Below, piece after piece: positions 17,471-25,770 of a DNA stretch of 47,062 bases (within the stretch, counting starts at the first letter, position 1; every line of letters starts with the position of its first letter). Under the pieces are notes generated by a model. The model was not told the DNA's origin. It did not search any database and saw nothing but the letters and a program-made list of their open reading frames with translations. The translations under genes were made by a program, and so were the position numbers. Location of the stretch: contig CALXXW010000020.1 of NCBI GenBank assembly GCA_944392785.1, forward strand, positions 1-47,062, read 5' to 3'. The DNA is from an uncultured Alphaproteobacteria bacterium. Lineage in GTDB: Bacteria; Pseudomonadota; Alphaproteobacteria; CAAHEQ01; UBA3637.

Positions 17471-18117
17471 TGTCAGAGCAGATTTTGCCAACAGATATCA
17501 TGATCAAGGCAGCGCGTGGGATAGGGTATATATCCCACCCGTTGCGCCTGAGGATTTTAGAGTTTTTAGACGTTAATGATGGCTCACCTGTTTCGGGTAT
17601 TGCGAAAGGTTTAGGCGTCGAACAAATGATTGTCTCTCAAAACTTGAAAAAGCTACGGGAAGCTCATTTGGTTCAGACAGAACGGCACGGTGTCTTCATC
17701 TATTACCGGATATGTGAGGAATATCCGGCTTCTGTTTTTGTGTGTATTCGCAAGCTGTTCGGCTATATGACGGATAATTTTTATTTTTTGAAAGAGGACT
17801 ATAAGGCTCTTTTACCGAAAGACTACACCACGATGGTTGCTAATCGTATTAAGTTGTTTGCGCATATCGATAAAATGCGCATTTTAGATTACCTATATGT
17901 GACAGGAAAAAGCACGGTGGGTGATATAGCAGCGCATTTACGGTTGCCGCCCTTAAAAGTGTCTCAGCTGTTAAAAAAAATGAAGGATGATGAATTTGTT
18001 TCTTGTCAAAGACAAGGTCGTTATGTTTTCTATGAGATTTTAAAAGGGGTGCATTGGACGGCTATAGCCTGTATTCGCAAACGCTATACGAATCTTAGGG
18101 ATAAAAGTCAGTTCTAG
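17470..18117 (+). CDS. Tandem ArsR-type winged-helix regulator
   Basis: A 215-aa protein made of two ArsR-like winged-helix domains in one chain, about residues 8-95 and 115-205. Each has LRLRILEFL- or KMRILDYL-type helix 1, a recognition helix (MIVSQNLKKLREA and LKVSQLLKKMKDD), a wing (RHGVFIYYRI and RQGRYVFYEI), and a final helix with the same CIRK motif (VCIRKLFG and ACIRKRYT). Normal ArsR proteins are homodimers of about 100 aa, so this looks like a single-chain pseudo-dimer. The matching cysteines could sense thiol state or metal. Start ATG 17470 overlaps the glutaredoxin stop by one base; a TTG just before it is less likely. Candidate operators are at 15928-15951. Confidence 0.85.
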   Translation: MSEQILPTDIMIKAARGIGYISHPLRLRILEFLDVNDGSPVSGIAKGLGVEQMIVSQNLKKLREAHLVQTERHGVFIYYRICEEYPASVFVCIRKLFGYMTDNFYFLKEDYKALLPKDYTTMVANRIKLFAHIDKMRILDYLYVTGKSTVGDIAAHLRLPPLKVSQLLKKMKDDEFVSCQRQGRYVFYEILKGVHWTAIACIRKRYTNLRDKSQF

Positions 18118-18130
18118 ATGCTTTTTTTTC

Positions 18131-18159
18131 TTGACACAGACGCAAAAAGAAAGTATAAT
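18131..18159 (+). promoter_or_regulatory. Consensus promoter of rpsD
   Basis: TTGACA, 17 nt, TATAAT: exact consensus. A leader of about 95 nt follows, with a possible AACACTCC / TGGGTGTT hairpin at about 18162-18188. Whether S4 binds this leader is unknown. Confidence 0.9.
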
Positions 18160-18260
18160 CCGAACACTCCCTGAGAATGTGGGTGTTTGGAATGAGCCAA
18201 ATATCACGCTTTATCAATAGGATAAATGACTATCGGGGAACAACAAAGGAAAGGTAGAAT

Positions 18261-18875
18261 ATGTCGAAAAGACTTAATGCAAAACATAAAATCGAGCGCC
18301 GTTTAGGTGTTAACCTGTGGGGAAAAGCGAATAGCCCTGTTGAAAAAAGAAACTATGGTCCGGGTCAACATGGGGCCAATCGTAAGAAACCAACGGATTA
18401 TGGGGTACAATTGCACGCAAAGCAAAAGTTGAAAGGTGTTTATGGGAACCTTTCCGAAAAGCAACTGCGTAAATACTATGCCGAAGCAATTCGCCGTAAA
18501 GGGGACAGCTCGGAAAACTTGGTTGGTATTTTGGAGTGCCGTTTGGATTCAATAGTTTATCGTATGAAATTTGTTCCGACCGTTTTTGCCGCGCGTCAGT
18601 TTGTCAGCCATGGGCACGTGCTGGTCAACGGTAAGAAGGTGAATATTCCGTCCTATATGGTCAAGCCGGGAGATGAAATTGCGGTTCGTAATAAAGCAAA
18701 AGAAATGGCTTTTGTGATTGAGGCGATGGCCGCGACAGATCGCGAAGTCCCCGAATACATGAGCGTCGATGCCAAAGAAATGAAAGGGACGTTTGTGCGC
18801 GTACCGTCCTTGGCCGATATTCCGTATGCGACGCAGATGGAGCCGAATTTGGTTATCGAATTCTACTCACGTTAA
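18261..18875 (+). CDS. rpsD: 30S ribosomal protein S4
   Basis: Primary 16S rRNA-binding protein. At 204 aa it has normal length. The N-terminal part is typical ([18 protein letters not shown]), followed by GPGQHG and the S4 domain ([36 protein letters not shown]). The C-terminal end LVIEFYSR is characteristic. AAAGGAAAG precedes the ATG. It is a single-gene unit with a consensus promoter and a strong terminator. Confidence 0.98.
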   Translation: MSKRLNAKHKIERRLGVNLWGKANSPVEKRNYGPGQHGANRKKPTDYGVQLHAKQKLKGVYGNLSEKQLRKYYAEAIRRKGDSSENLVGILECRLDSIVYRMKFVPTVFAARQFVSHGHVLVNGKKVNIPSYMVKPGDEIAVRNKAKEMAFVIEAMAATDREVPEYMSVDAKEMKGTFVRVPSLADIPYATQMEPNLVIEFYSR

Positions 18876-18895
18876 GTCGTTGTATAATCGACTAC

Positions 18896-18935
18896 AAAAA
18901 AAGACCGCTTGTTTTGAAAAACGAGCGGTTTTTTT
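18896..18935 (+). terminator. Terminator of rpsD
   Basis: ACCGCTTGTTTT and AAAACGAGCGGT pair around GAAA, followed by T7. Confidence 0.9.
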
Positions 18936-18936
18936 G

Positions 18937-18965
18937 TTGCTATTCAAGATGAGATAGTTTATACT
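18937..18965 (+). promoter_or_regulatory. Promoter of rfbA-rfbB
   Basis: TTGCTA, 17 nt, TATACT, directly after the rpsD terminator. Confidence 0.65.
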
Positions 18966-19010
18966 CATTTCTACCAATGATGGTCTAATGTCTATGAAGA
19001 GAGGATGAAC

Positions 19011-19889
19011 ATGAAAGGAATTATCTTAGCTGGTGGAAGCGGTACGCGTCTTTATCCACTGACAAAAACAATATCCAAACAACTTTTGCCGGTTTATGAC
19101 AAGCCGATGATTTATTACCCGTTATCAACACTTATGTTGTTTGGGATTCGAGATATCTTGATTATTTCAACACCGCAAGATACTCCTCATATTGAAAAAT
19201 TATTGGGCACGGGAGCGCTGTTAGGAATGAATATCAGCTATGCCGTCCAAGCGGAGCCCAAAGGAATTGCCGAGGCTTTTATTATTGGTTCTAAATTTAT
19301 CGGAGATGATGAAGTCTGTTTGATTCTGGGCGATAACATTTTCTATATGGGCGAACAAACACATACATTCCGTCATGCCGTTGAAGAAGATATCGGGAAA
19401 CAAGCAACGATTTTTGCCTATCATGTTGCGGACCCCGAACGTTTCGGTGTCATCGAATTTGATGATAAGAATCAGGCGATTTCTATTGAAGAAAAACCTC
19501 AGCATCCTAAGTCCAATTATGTTTCTGTCGGTCTTTATTTTTATCCTCCGGATGTGGTTCAGAAAGCCAAGACATTAAAGCCGTCTGCGCGAGGTGAGTT
19601 GGAAATCACAGATTTAAATAATCTCTATCTTCAAGAAAAGCGTTTGTCGGTTATCCCGATGCGTCGCGGCAATGCGTGGTTGGATGCGGGAACGCCCGAA
19701 AGCTTGATGGAGTCCAGTCAATTCGTTGAAATTATTGAGAAACGACAAGGGCTTAAAATAGCCTGTATTGAGGAATTGGCTTTCCGTCGGGGTTTTATCG
19801 ACTATAATCAGTTAGGTATGCTGCTTGAGACGTTGGTTGATAGTCCTTACAAGTCTTATCTGGAAAAGGTTTATCGGGAGTATAAATAG
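19011..19889 (+). CDS. rfbA: Glucose-1-phosphate thymidylyltransferase
   Basis: RmlA makes dTDP-glucose from dTTP and glucose-1-phosphate, the first step toward dTDP-rhamnose and related deoxysugars of surface polysaccharides. Signature GIILAGGSGTRLYPLT at the N-terminus, then KQLLPVYDKPMIYYPLS, LILGDNIFY (metal/sugar site) and VGLYFYPPDV. 292 aa, normal length. GAGAGG lies too close to an ATG at 19005 and at the right distance from the ATG at 19011, so the latter is chosen. The stop TAG shares its G with the GTG start of rfbB, so the two are coupled. Confidence 0.95.
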   Translation: MKGIILAGGSGTRLYPLTKTISKQLLPVYDKPMIYYPLSTLMLFGIRDILIISTPQDTPHIEKLLGTGALLGMNISYAVQAEPKGIAEAFIIGSKFIGDDEVCLILGDNIFYMGEQTHTFRHAVEEDIGKQATIFAYHVADPERFGVIEFDDKNQAISIEEKPQHPKSNYVSVGLYFYPPDVVQKAKTLKPSARGELEITDLNNLYLQEKRLSVIPMRRGNAWLDAGTPESLMESSQFVEIIEKRQGLKIACIEELAFRRGFIDYNQLGMLLETLVDSPYKSYLEKVYREYK

Positions 19890-20902
19890 TGTCAAAAGCG
19901 ATTTTAGTCACGGGTGGGGCCGGTTTTATCGGTTCGAATTTTGTGCCGTATTTCTGTGCCGCTCATCCGGAGCTGCATATCATTAACTTGGATAAATTGA
20001 CGTATGCGGGGAATTTGGACAATTTGAAAGAATGTTGTTCATTGTCTAATTATACGTTTGTTCAAGGGGATATTTGTGATGCTGATTTTATAAAACAGGT
20101 GTTCCAACAATATGACATTCGTGGTGTGATTCATTTTGCTGCAGAAAGCCATGTGGATAATTCTATTTCCGGACCACGAGCGTTTATTGAAACAAATATC
20201 TTGGGGACGTTTAATATGCTAGAGGCCGCCCGTCAACATTGGATGAGTGCTCCCGGTGTGTATAAGCCTGACTATGCCTTGGCTCGTTTTCATCATATTT
20301 CAACGGATGAGGTCTATGGTGCTTTGGGTGCGGATGGGCTTTTTTCAGAGACAACACCTTATGCGCCGAACAGTCCATACTCTGCCAGTAAAGCAAGCTC
20401 GGATTTTTTAGTGCGTGCCTATCATCACACATATGGTATGAATACGACGACCTCTAATTGCTCGAATAACTATGGTCCCAAGCAGCATGCGGAAAAGCTA
20501 ATTCCAACAATTATTCGTAAGTGTTTGGCTGAGGAGGCAATCCCTGTCTATGGTCAAGGAACCAATGTGCGAGATTGGTTATATGTTTTGGATCATTGTC
20601 GAGCCATTGACTTGATATACCACCAAGGACGAGCCGGTGAAACATATAACGTTGGCGGAAGAAATGAGCGCAACAATCTGGAAATTGTGCATACGATTTG
20701 TGCTTTGCTAGATAAAATGCGTCCGCGTTTAAATGGTGCCAAATATGCCGACTTAATCACTTTCGTTGCCGATCGGGCGGGGCACGATTTTCGGTATGCC
20801 ATTGATGCATCAAAGTTGGAAAAAGAATTAGGCTGGAAAGCTAAGGAAACTTTTGACACCGGCATTGTGAAAACGGTGGCTTGGTACCTTGAAAAGGCTT
20901 AA
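19889..20902 (+). CDS. rfbB: dTDP-glucose 4,6-dehydratase
   Basis: RmlB converts dTDP-glucose to dTDP-4-keto-6-deoxyglucose. Rossmann motif TGGAGFIGSNF near residue 8, DKLTYAGNLDNL, AAESHVDNSI, ISTDEVYG, and the catalytic YSASK. It starts with GTG, overlapping the rfbA stop by one base. rfbC and rfbD are not in this window, so the final sugar cannot be told. A terminator follows closely, which shows this is a two-gene unit. Confidence 0.95.
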   Translation: MSKAILVTGGAGFIGSNFVPYFCAAHPELHIINLDKLTYAGNLDNLKECCSLSNYTFVQGDICDADFIKQVFQQYDIRGVIHFAAESHVDNSISGPRAFIETNILGTFNMLEAARQHWMSAPGVYKPDYALARFHHISTDEVYGALGADGLFSETTPYAPNSPYSASKASSDFLVRAYHHTYGMNTTTSNCSNNYGPKQHAEKLIPTIIRKCLAEEAIPVYGQGTNVRDWLYVLDHCRAIDLIYHQGRAGETYNVGGRNERNNLEIVHTICALLDKMRPRLNGAKYADLITFVADRAGHDFRYAIDASKLEKELGWKAKETFDTGIVKTVAWYLEKA

Positions 20903-20925
20903 CCTCTTCCTAAGGAAGAAAAGAT

Positions 20926-20965
20926 AAAAAAAGTGCTTTTTTCTGGTAAAAAAGTGCTTTTTTTT
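20926..20965 (+). terminator. Terminator of rfbA-rfbB
   Basis: AGTGCTTTTTT and AAAAAAGTGCT pair with two G-U wobbles around a 5-nt loop, followed by T8. The arms are also a direct repeat of AAAAAAGTGCTTTTTT. Confidence 0.8.
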
Positions 20966-20966
20966 C

Positions 20967-20995
20967 TTGCGTCTTTGGGAATAAAATGCTAGTCT
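20967..20995 (+). promoter_or_regulatory. Probable promoter of gyrA
   Basis: TTGCGT, 17 nt, TAGTCT. It begins in the T tract of the preceding terminator. Confidence 0.5.
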
Positions 20996-21038
20996 GACAT
21001 ACAAGTAAAAAACAAACTTGAATAAAAGGATTTAAGAG

Positions 21039-23843
21039 ATGACAGAACTGACAGAAACAGCAATTCAGACCGGTGTCGTGGATGTGTTCCCGACAGCGAT
21101 TGAAGATGAAATGCGAAAGTCTTATTTGGATTACGCGATGAGCGTCATCGTTTCACGTGCCCTGCCGGATGTTCGGGACGGTTTAAAGCCGGTGCATCGT
21201 CGTATTTTGTTCTCTATGAATGAAAATGGCTACGATTATAACAAACCCTTCCGTAAGTCGGCACGTATTGTCGGGGATGTTATGGGTAAGTATCACCCGC
21301 ATGGAGACAGCTCAATTTACGAGGCTATGGTTCGTATGGCCCAATCGTTTTCGATGCGTGTGCCGCTTATTTCTCCGCAAGGAAACTTTGGTTCCATGGA
21401 CGGGGATAAGGCTGCAGCGATGCGTTATACTGAGGCACGGTTGGCTTTGCCGGCTCATTTATTGTTGGAAGATATTGATAAAGATACAGTAGATTTTCGT
21501 CCGAATTATGATGAAACTTGTCAAGAGCCCGAGGTATTGCCAGCACGTTTCCCGAATATTTTGGTTAATGGGTCGGGCGGTATTGCCGTTGGTATGGCGA
21601 CGAATATTCCTCCCCATAATTTAGGTGAGGTTGTATCTGCCTGTATTGCCGCAATTGATAATCCAAATATCACGATTGAAGAATTGATGCAATACGTTCC
21701 TGGTCCGGATTTTCCGACGGGCGGTATTATTTTGGGCCGAGGAGGTGCTCGTTCGGCCTATCAAACAGGGCGTGGCTCGGTTATTATGCGGGCGCGCTGT
21801 TCTATTGAAGAAATTAAAAAAGATAAGACGGCTATTGTCGTGACCGAAATCCCTTACCAGGTCAATAAGGCGCAGATGATTATACGCATTGCCGAGTTGG
21901 TTAAAGATAAGGTGATTGAGGGTATTTCCGATTTGCGGGATGAGTCGGATCGCCAGGGCGTTCGTGTGGTGATTGAGCTGAAAAAAGATGCTTATCCTGA
22001 TGTTGTTTTAAATCAGCTTTATAAGTATACACCTTTGCAAACCAGTTTCGGTATGAATGTGTTGGCTTTGGATAACGGGCGGCCGGCTTTAATGAATTTA
22101 AAGCAAATTATTGATGCGTTTATCCGTTTTCGTGAAGAGGTGGTGCGTCGGCGGACTATTTTTGAACTGAACAAGGCGCGTGATCGTGCTCATGTTTTAG
22201 TGGGATTGGCTATTTCTGTTGCCAATTTGGACCGAGTTATCGAGATGATTAAAACAGCACCGGATCCGACATCGGCTAAGACACGCTTGATGGAAACGCG
22301 TTGGGAAGCATCGGATGTGGAAAATTTAATACAGCTGATTGATGAACCGGATCGTAAGGTTGAAAACGGCGTTTACTTGTTATCCGAGGCGCAGGCTAAA
22401 GCTATTTTGGACTTGAAGCTTAATCGTTTGACCGGTCTGGAACGGGATAAAATTCACAGTGAAGTAGGCGAATTGGCCGGGATGATTAAAGGTTATTTGA
22501 CAACGCTGGGTTCACATGAACGCATTTATGCCATTATTCGTGAAGAATTAGAAGCCGTGAAAGAACAATTCCCGGATGAACGCCGCACAACCATAGAGGA
22601 TGCTGAATTCGAACAAGATATGGAGGATTTAATCCCTCGAGAACAAATGGTTGTCACCGTGACCAACACAGGTTATATTAAGCGGGTGCCACTGAATACA
22701 TATCGTGCTCAGCATCGTGGCGGAAAGGGGCGTTCCGGTATGTCTACTCGGGAAGAAGATAGTGTGGCAAATTTATTTGTGGCTTGCACACATAGCCCCT
22801 TGTTATTCTTTTCCAGCCGCGGCATTGTGTATAAAATGAAAACATATCGTTTGCCGGAAGGTTCCCCGCAGTCTTTGGGAAAGGCCTTGATTAACCTGTT
22901 GCCGTTGCAACAAGGTGAAACAATTTCAACTATTTTGACGCTACCCGAAACAGAGGAAGCTTGTGCTCATTTGACGGTTATGTTCGCTACCTCAAGCGGT
23001 AGTGTGCGGCGTAATCGGTTATCCGATTTTTGGCGTGTCAATCAGAATGGTAAAATCGCTATGAAATTGGATGAAGGTGATAAACTGATAGGTGTAGCTA
23101 TCTGTGATGAAAATCAAGATATTTTGTTGGCATCTAAGAACGGCAAGTGCGTCCGTTTTCCGGTAGATGATGTTCGCGTATTTGAATCTCGTGCCTCAAC
23201 GGGTGTTCGCGGTATGAAGCTTGGCGGCGGAGATGAAGTGATTTCTTTGTCCGTTGTCAAGCATGCTAAAGCAGATATTGACAAACGAGATGCTTATTTG
23301 AAGGAGGCTGCTGCCCGTCGTCGTGCTCAGGGAGGGGTAGACGAAGGTGATACATCGGATGAAAACGCTACCAGCTCTATGACGTTGACATCGGAAGAGT
23401 TTGATCATATGGCTTCGGAAGAAGAATTCATTTTGACATTAACAGCAGCGGGGTATGGTAAGCGTACCAGTGCTTATGAGTATCGGATTACATCTCGCGG
23501 CACTTCGGGGGTTGTGAATATCAAAACAGATGAAGGAAAACGTGCGGCTGCCGTGGTTGCATCTATGCCGGTCCCGGCCGGTTCACATATTATGCTGGTG
23601 ACCGATGGAGGTAAACTGATACGGATGCGTACGGATGATATTCGTATTGCCGGGCGTTCGACAATGGGTGTTATTTTATTCCGCTTGGATAAGGATGAGA
23701 AGGTTGTTTCGGCAACATGTATCACGGATATTGATGAGTCGGATACAGAGGAAGAGGCGATTGAGCTCTCTTCCGGTGACGCATCGGTTGCGGTTGCCAA
23801 GGAAACGGCTGATGAAATAAACTTGACTTCAACAAATGAATAA
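21039..23843 (+). CDS. gyrA: DNA gyrase subunit A
   Basis: Introduces negative supercoils with GyrB. Breakage-reunion domain: [20 protein letters not shown] at residues 29-48, the quinolone-resistance region [17 protein letters not shown] (Ser at the E. coli 83 position, Glu at the 87 position), and the active-site Tyr in RYTEARL near residue 129. The C-terminal beta-pinwheel carries the GyrA box QHRGGKG near residue 560, which separates it from ParC. At 934 aa it is slightly longer than E. coli GyrA, with an acidic insertion around residues 760-790 and an acidic tail. AAAGGATTTAAG precedes the ATG. Confidence 0.98.
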   Translation: MTELTETAIQTGVVDVFPTAIEDEMRKSYLDYAMSVIVSRALPDVRDGLKPVHRRILFSMNENGYDYNKPFRKSARIVGDVMGKYHPHGDSSIYEAMVRMAQSFSMRVPLISPQGNFGSMDGDKAAAMRYTEARLALPAHLLLEDIDKDTVDFRPNYDETCQEPEVLPARFPNILVNGSGGIAVGMATNIPPHNLGEVVSACIAAIDNPNITIEELMQYVPGPDFPTGGIILGRGGARSAYQTGRGSVIMRARCSIEEIKKDKTAIVVTEIPYQVNKAQMIIRIAELVKDKVIEGISDLRDESDRQGVRVVIELKKDAYPDVVLNQLYKYTPLQTSFGMNVLALDNGRPALMNLKQIIDAFIRFREEVVRRRTIFELNKARDRAHVLVGLAISVANLDRVIEMIKTAPDPTSAKTRLMETRWEASDVENLIQLIDEPDRKVENGVYLLSEAQAKAILDLKLNRLTGLERDKIHSEVGELAGMIKGYLTTLGSHERIYAIIREELEAVKEQFPDERRTTIEDAEFEQDMEDLIPREQMVVTVTNTGYIKRVPLNTYRAQHRGGKGRSGMSTREEDSVANLFVACTHSPLLFFSSRGIVYKMKTYRLPEGSPQSLGKALINLLPLQQGETISTILTLPETEEACAHLTVMFATSSGSVRRNRLSDFWRVNQNGKIAMKLDEGDKLIGVAICDENQDILLASKNGKCVRFPVDDVRVFESRASTGVRGMKLGGGDEVISLSVVKHAKADIDKRDAYLKEAAARRRAQGGVDEGDTSDENATSSMTLTSEEFDHMASEEEFILTLTAAGYGKRTSAYEYRITSRGTSGVVNIKTDEGKRAAAVVASMPVPAGSHIMLVTDGGKLIRMRTDDIRIAGRSTMGVILFRLDKDEKVVSATCITDIDESDTEEEAIELSSGDASVAVAKETADEINLTSTNE

Positions 23844-23857
23844 AGGAGAAAAAGAAA

Positions 23858-24130
23858 ATGTGCCCTTGCCCTTTTTGTGCCAGTGTTCTGGTTTTATTGT
23901 CGCCTTTACTGTTGTTCAAAAAGCCTCGGTCTTGGTTGATGAAAAAACTTAAATACCATCACGGTCATTGTGAAACGTGTCAGAAGGCAGAGCATGCTTC
24001 TCATATGGCGGATCATACACCTTGTACGTGTCGGGCTTGTCTTCACCATAAGACGGGGATATCGAAAACGCAACGGGTAGCTTCGGCTAAAAAGAAAAAG
24101 TCAAAGCGCTCTTATCGTCGGGGGCATTAA
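23858..24130 (+). CDS. Small Cys/His-rich membrane-anchored protein
   Basis: A 90-aa protein with no family I can name. It starts with MCPCPFC, continues with a hydrophobic segment (residues 8-20), then a His- and Cys-rich stretch (HHGHCETC, later CTCRACLHH) and a very basic tail (KKKKSKRS). The cysteine spacing suggests a metal site. AAAGGAGAAAAAGAAA precedes the ATG and it starts 15 nt after gyrA, so it is probably read from the gyrA transcript. Confidence 0.65.
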   Translation: MCPCPFCASVLVLLSPLLLFKKPRSWLMKKLKYHHGHCETCQKAEHASHMADHTPCTCRACLHHKTGISKTQRVASAKKKKSKRSYRRGH

Positions 24131-24161
24131 TTTCCATCCATGGGAATGTCTCGTAATTTTT

Positions 24162-24190
24162 TTGACATTCTCAAGAAAATCAGTTATTCT
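24162..24190 (+). promoter_or_regulatory. Promoter of the small membrane protein operon
   Basis: TTGACA, 17 nt, TATTCT, 36 nt before the ATG at 24226. Confidence 0.75.
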
Positions 24191-24225
24191 ATGCCTGGTG
24201 ATGGCATGACAGTTAGGAGGTTCAG

Positions 24226-24411
24226 ATGAAAAGAAGTATTTGTATTAGAAAAACAAAAACGAATATCTTTTTATTGTTTCTGTTGGGGCTTGTGATCGGG
24301 GGTATTCTGGGATTGCGTCAGGGAGCGGCTCCCACAGGGACGTCTTCTGAGGCGGATATTTTGGTCCCGATGAATGCTACCGTGAAAGGAGAGGGAATAG
24401 ATGCTTCTTAA
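24226..24411 (+). CDS. Small single-pass membrane protein
   Basis: A 61-aa protein of unknown function: a basic N-terminus, one hydrophobic segment (about residues 14-30, LFLLGLVIGGILGL) and a short polar tail. AGGAGG sits at ideal distance from the ATG, and a strong promoter lies upstream, which supports it being real. Its end overlaps the start of the next gene by 11 nt, so translation is probably coupled. Confidence 0.65.
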   Translation: MKRSICIRKTKTNIFLLFLLGLVIGGILGLRQGAAPTGTSSEADILVPMNATVKGEGIDAS

Positions 24412-25156
24412 GACACTGCAAGATGTCCAGTCTTCTTTTCTTGAGGAATTTCTGGATTGGCGGAATCGAGATCAATGGCAGGAAGCCGAGGTTGTCGGAC
24501 AAAAGGGCCCCTTCATGACGTATGTTAAGGAAATTTCTAATCAGCCCAAAGAAGCGATTCAAGCCGTGGAGCGAGCTTTGGAAAAAGAGGGAATTTCTTG
24601 TCGTTGGCATGTTCGGGCTGATACAGAACATGGCGGCGTGACACGCACCTTCTTGGCTGTTGATGCGGCGTCACGAGAAAAAATGGCGACCTTATTCGAA
24701 CAAGCTCGTCAGGCCGGACATGTATTTTCTAAGCCCCCGCATTTGCATGATGATGAAATTCAAATGATTGTTCCCGGTGTTAATCCGGCATTTTCGGATA
24801 TTCATCCAACATCCGATCCTCAGAGAGATTTTTCGGAAAAATTTGATTGGCGTGATCGATCCGCTTGGCAAGAGCAAGAAGTGTTTGACGGCCAAAGAAA
24901 GCATCCAACATTTGTTAAGGATGTCACGTGTTTTTCAAAGGAAAATTTAAAACGCTTTATATCTGATTTGTCTTATGCGGATGTGCGGTATCAACAACAT
25001 ATTTTGTCCGTTGGAAAAGATGCCTCCGGACAGGATATTTTACGCGCCTTTGTCAGTATTCGTGGCGATGACAGTATCCAAAAGATAACAACGCTTTTTC
25101 AGCAAAGGGCACAAGAAAAGAATAGGCATCTTAACCAAGGGAGAGCAGAGCGATGA
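24401..25156 (+). CDS. Protein of unknown function with an internal duplication
   Basis: A 251-aa soluble protein made of two similar units of about 90 residues. Unit 1 (residues 12-110) opens FLDWRNRDQWQEAEVV and unit 2 (residues 145-240) opens KFDWRDRSAWQEQEVF. Both continue with a TYVKEI / TFVKDV strand, a helix, then RTFLAVD / RAFVSIRG and a final TLFEQAR / TLFQQRA helix. No signal peptide or known motif. GGAGAGGG precedes the ATG. It overlaps the cyclophilin start by 4 nt (ATGA) and the small membrane protein by 11 nt, forming a tight three-gene operon. Confidence 0.75.
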   Translation: MLLKTLQDVQSSFLEEFLDWRNRDQWQEAEVVGQKGPFMTYVKEISNQPKEAIQAVERALEKEGISCRWHVRADTEHGGVTRTFLAVDAASREKMATLFEQARQAGHVFSKPPHLHDDEIQMIVPGVNPAFSDIHPTSDPQRDFSEKFDWRDRSAWQEQEVFDGQRKHPTFVKDVTCFSKENLKRFISDLSYADVRYQQHILSVGKDASGQDILRAFVSIRGDDSIQKITTLFQQRAQEKNRHLNQGRAER

Positions 25157-25689
25157 AACAATTAAGCGCGTTTATTTTAACTCTTTTTTTTATAATAACA
25201 GGAGCAAAAGCTATGGATAAAGAAAATACACTCTATTTAGATTTGGATTATGGTCGTGTCGTTATTGAATTATTACCGGATGTTGCACCTAATCATGTGG
25301 CTCGAATCAAAGAATTAACACGTCAAGGATTTTATAATGGTGTCAAATTTCATCGTGTCATTCCGGGGTTTATGGCACAAACGGGTGATCCGACCGGAAC
25401 AGGAATGGGGGGCTCGGGTAAAAAGTTGAAGGCTGAGTTTAACGCAACACCGCATGTCCGCGGAACTGTTTCCATGGCTAGAGCGATGGATCCTGACTCG
25501 GCAGACAGTCAATTTTTTATCTGTTTTGCAGATGCGCGCTTTTTAGATAATCAGTATACGGTTTTCGGTAAAGTGGTTGAAGGGATGGAGTTTGTGGATA
25601 TGATTAAAGCGGGTACTTCAGCCAACAATGGGGCCGTTGCCAATCCAGATATTATTGTTAAGATGTCTGTTGCGGCCGATGAAAAATAG
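25153..25689 (+). CDS. Exported cyclophilin-type peptidyl-prolyl isomerase
   Basis: A 178-aa PpiA-like enzyme that catalyses cis-trans isomerisation of prolyl bonds. A signal peptide ends near residue 20 (TGAKA), placing it in the periplasm. The domain core is clear: FYNGVKFHRVIPGFMAQTGD with the catalytic Arg, GTGMGGSG, GTVSMARAMDPDSADSQFFI (shown here in parts), FLDNQYTVFGKV. The gene is coupled to the duplicated-domain protein upstream and ends before a strong terminator. Confidence 0.95.
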   Translation: MKQLSAFILTLFFIITGAKAMDKENTLYLDLDYGRVVIELLPDVAPNHVARIKELTRQGFYNGVKFHRVIPGFMAQTGDPTGTGMGGSGKKLKAEFNATPHVRGTVSMARAMDPDSADSQFFICFADARFLDNQYTVFGKVVEGMEFVDMIKAGTSANNGAVANPDIIVKMSVAADEK

Positions 25690-25708
25690 GTCCTAGATTT
25701 TTACACCA

Positions 25709-25741
25709 AAACACCTGATTTCCCAAATCAGGTGTTTTTTT
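25709..25741. terminator. Bidirectional terminator between ppi and parC
   Basis: AAACACCTGATTT and AAATCAGGTGTTT pair around CCC, with A and T tracts on both sides, between two convergent genes. Confidence 0.9.
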
Positions 25742-25770
25742 ATGGGATGAAGTTTTCTTTTGAGAGTGCG

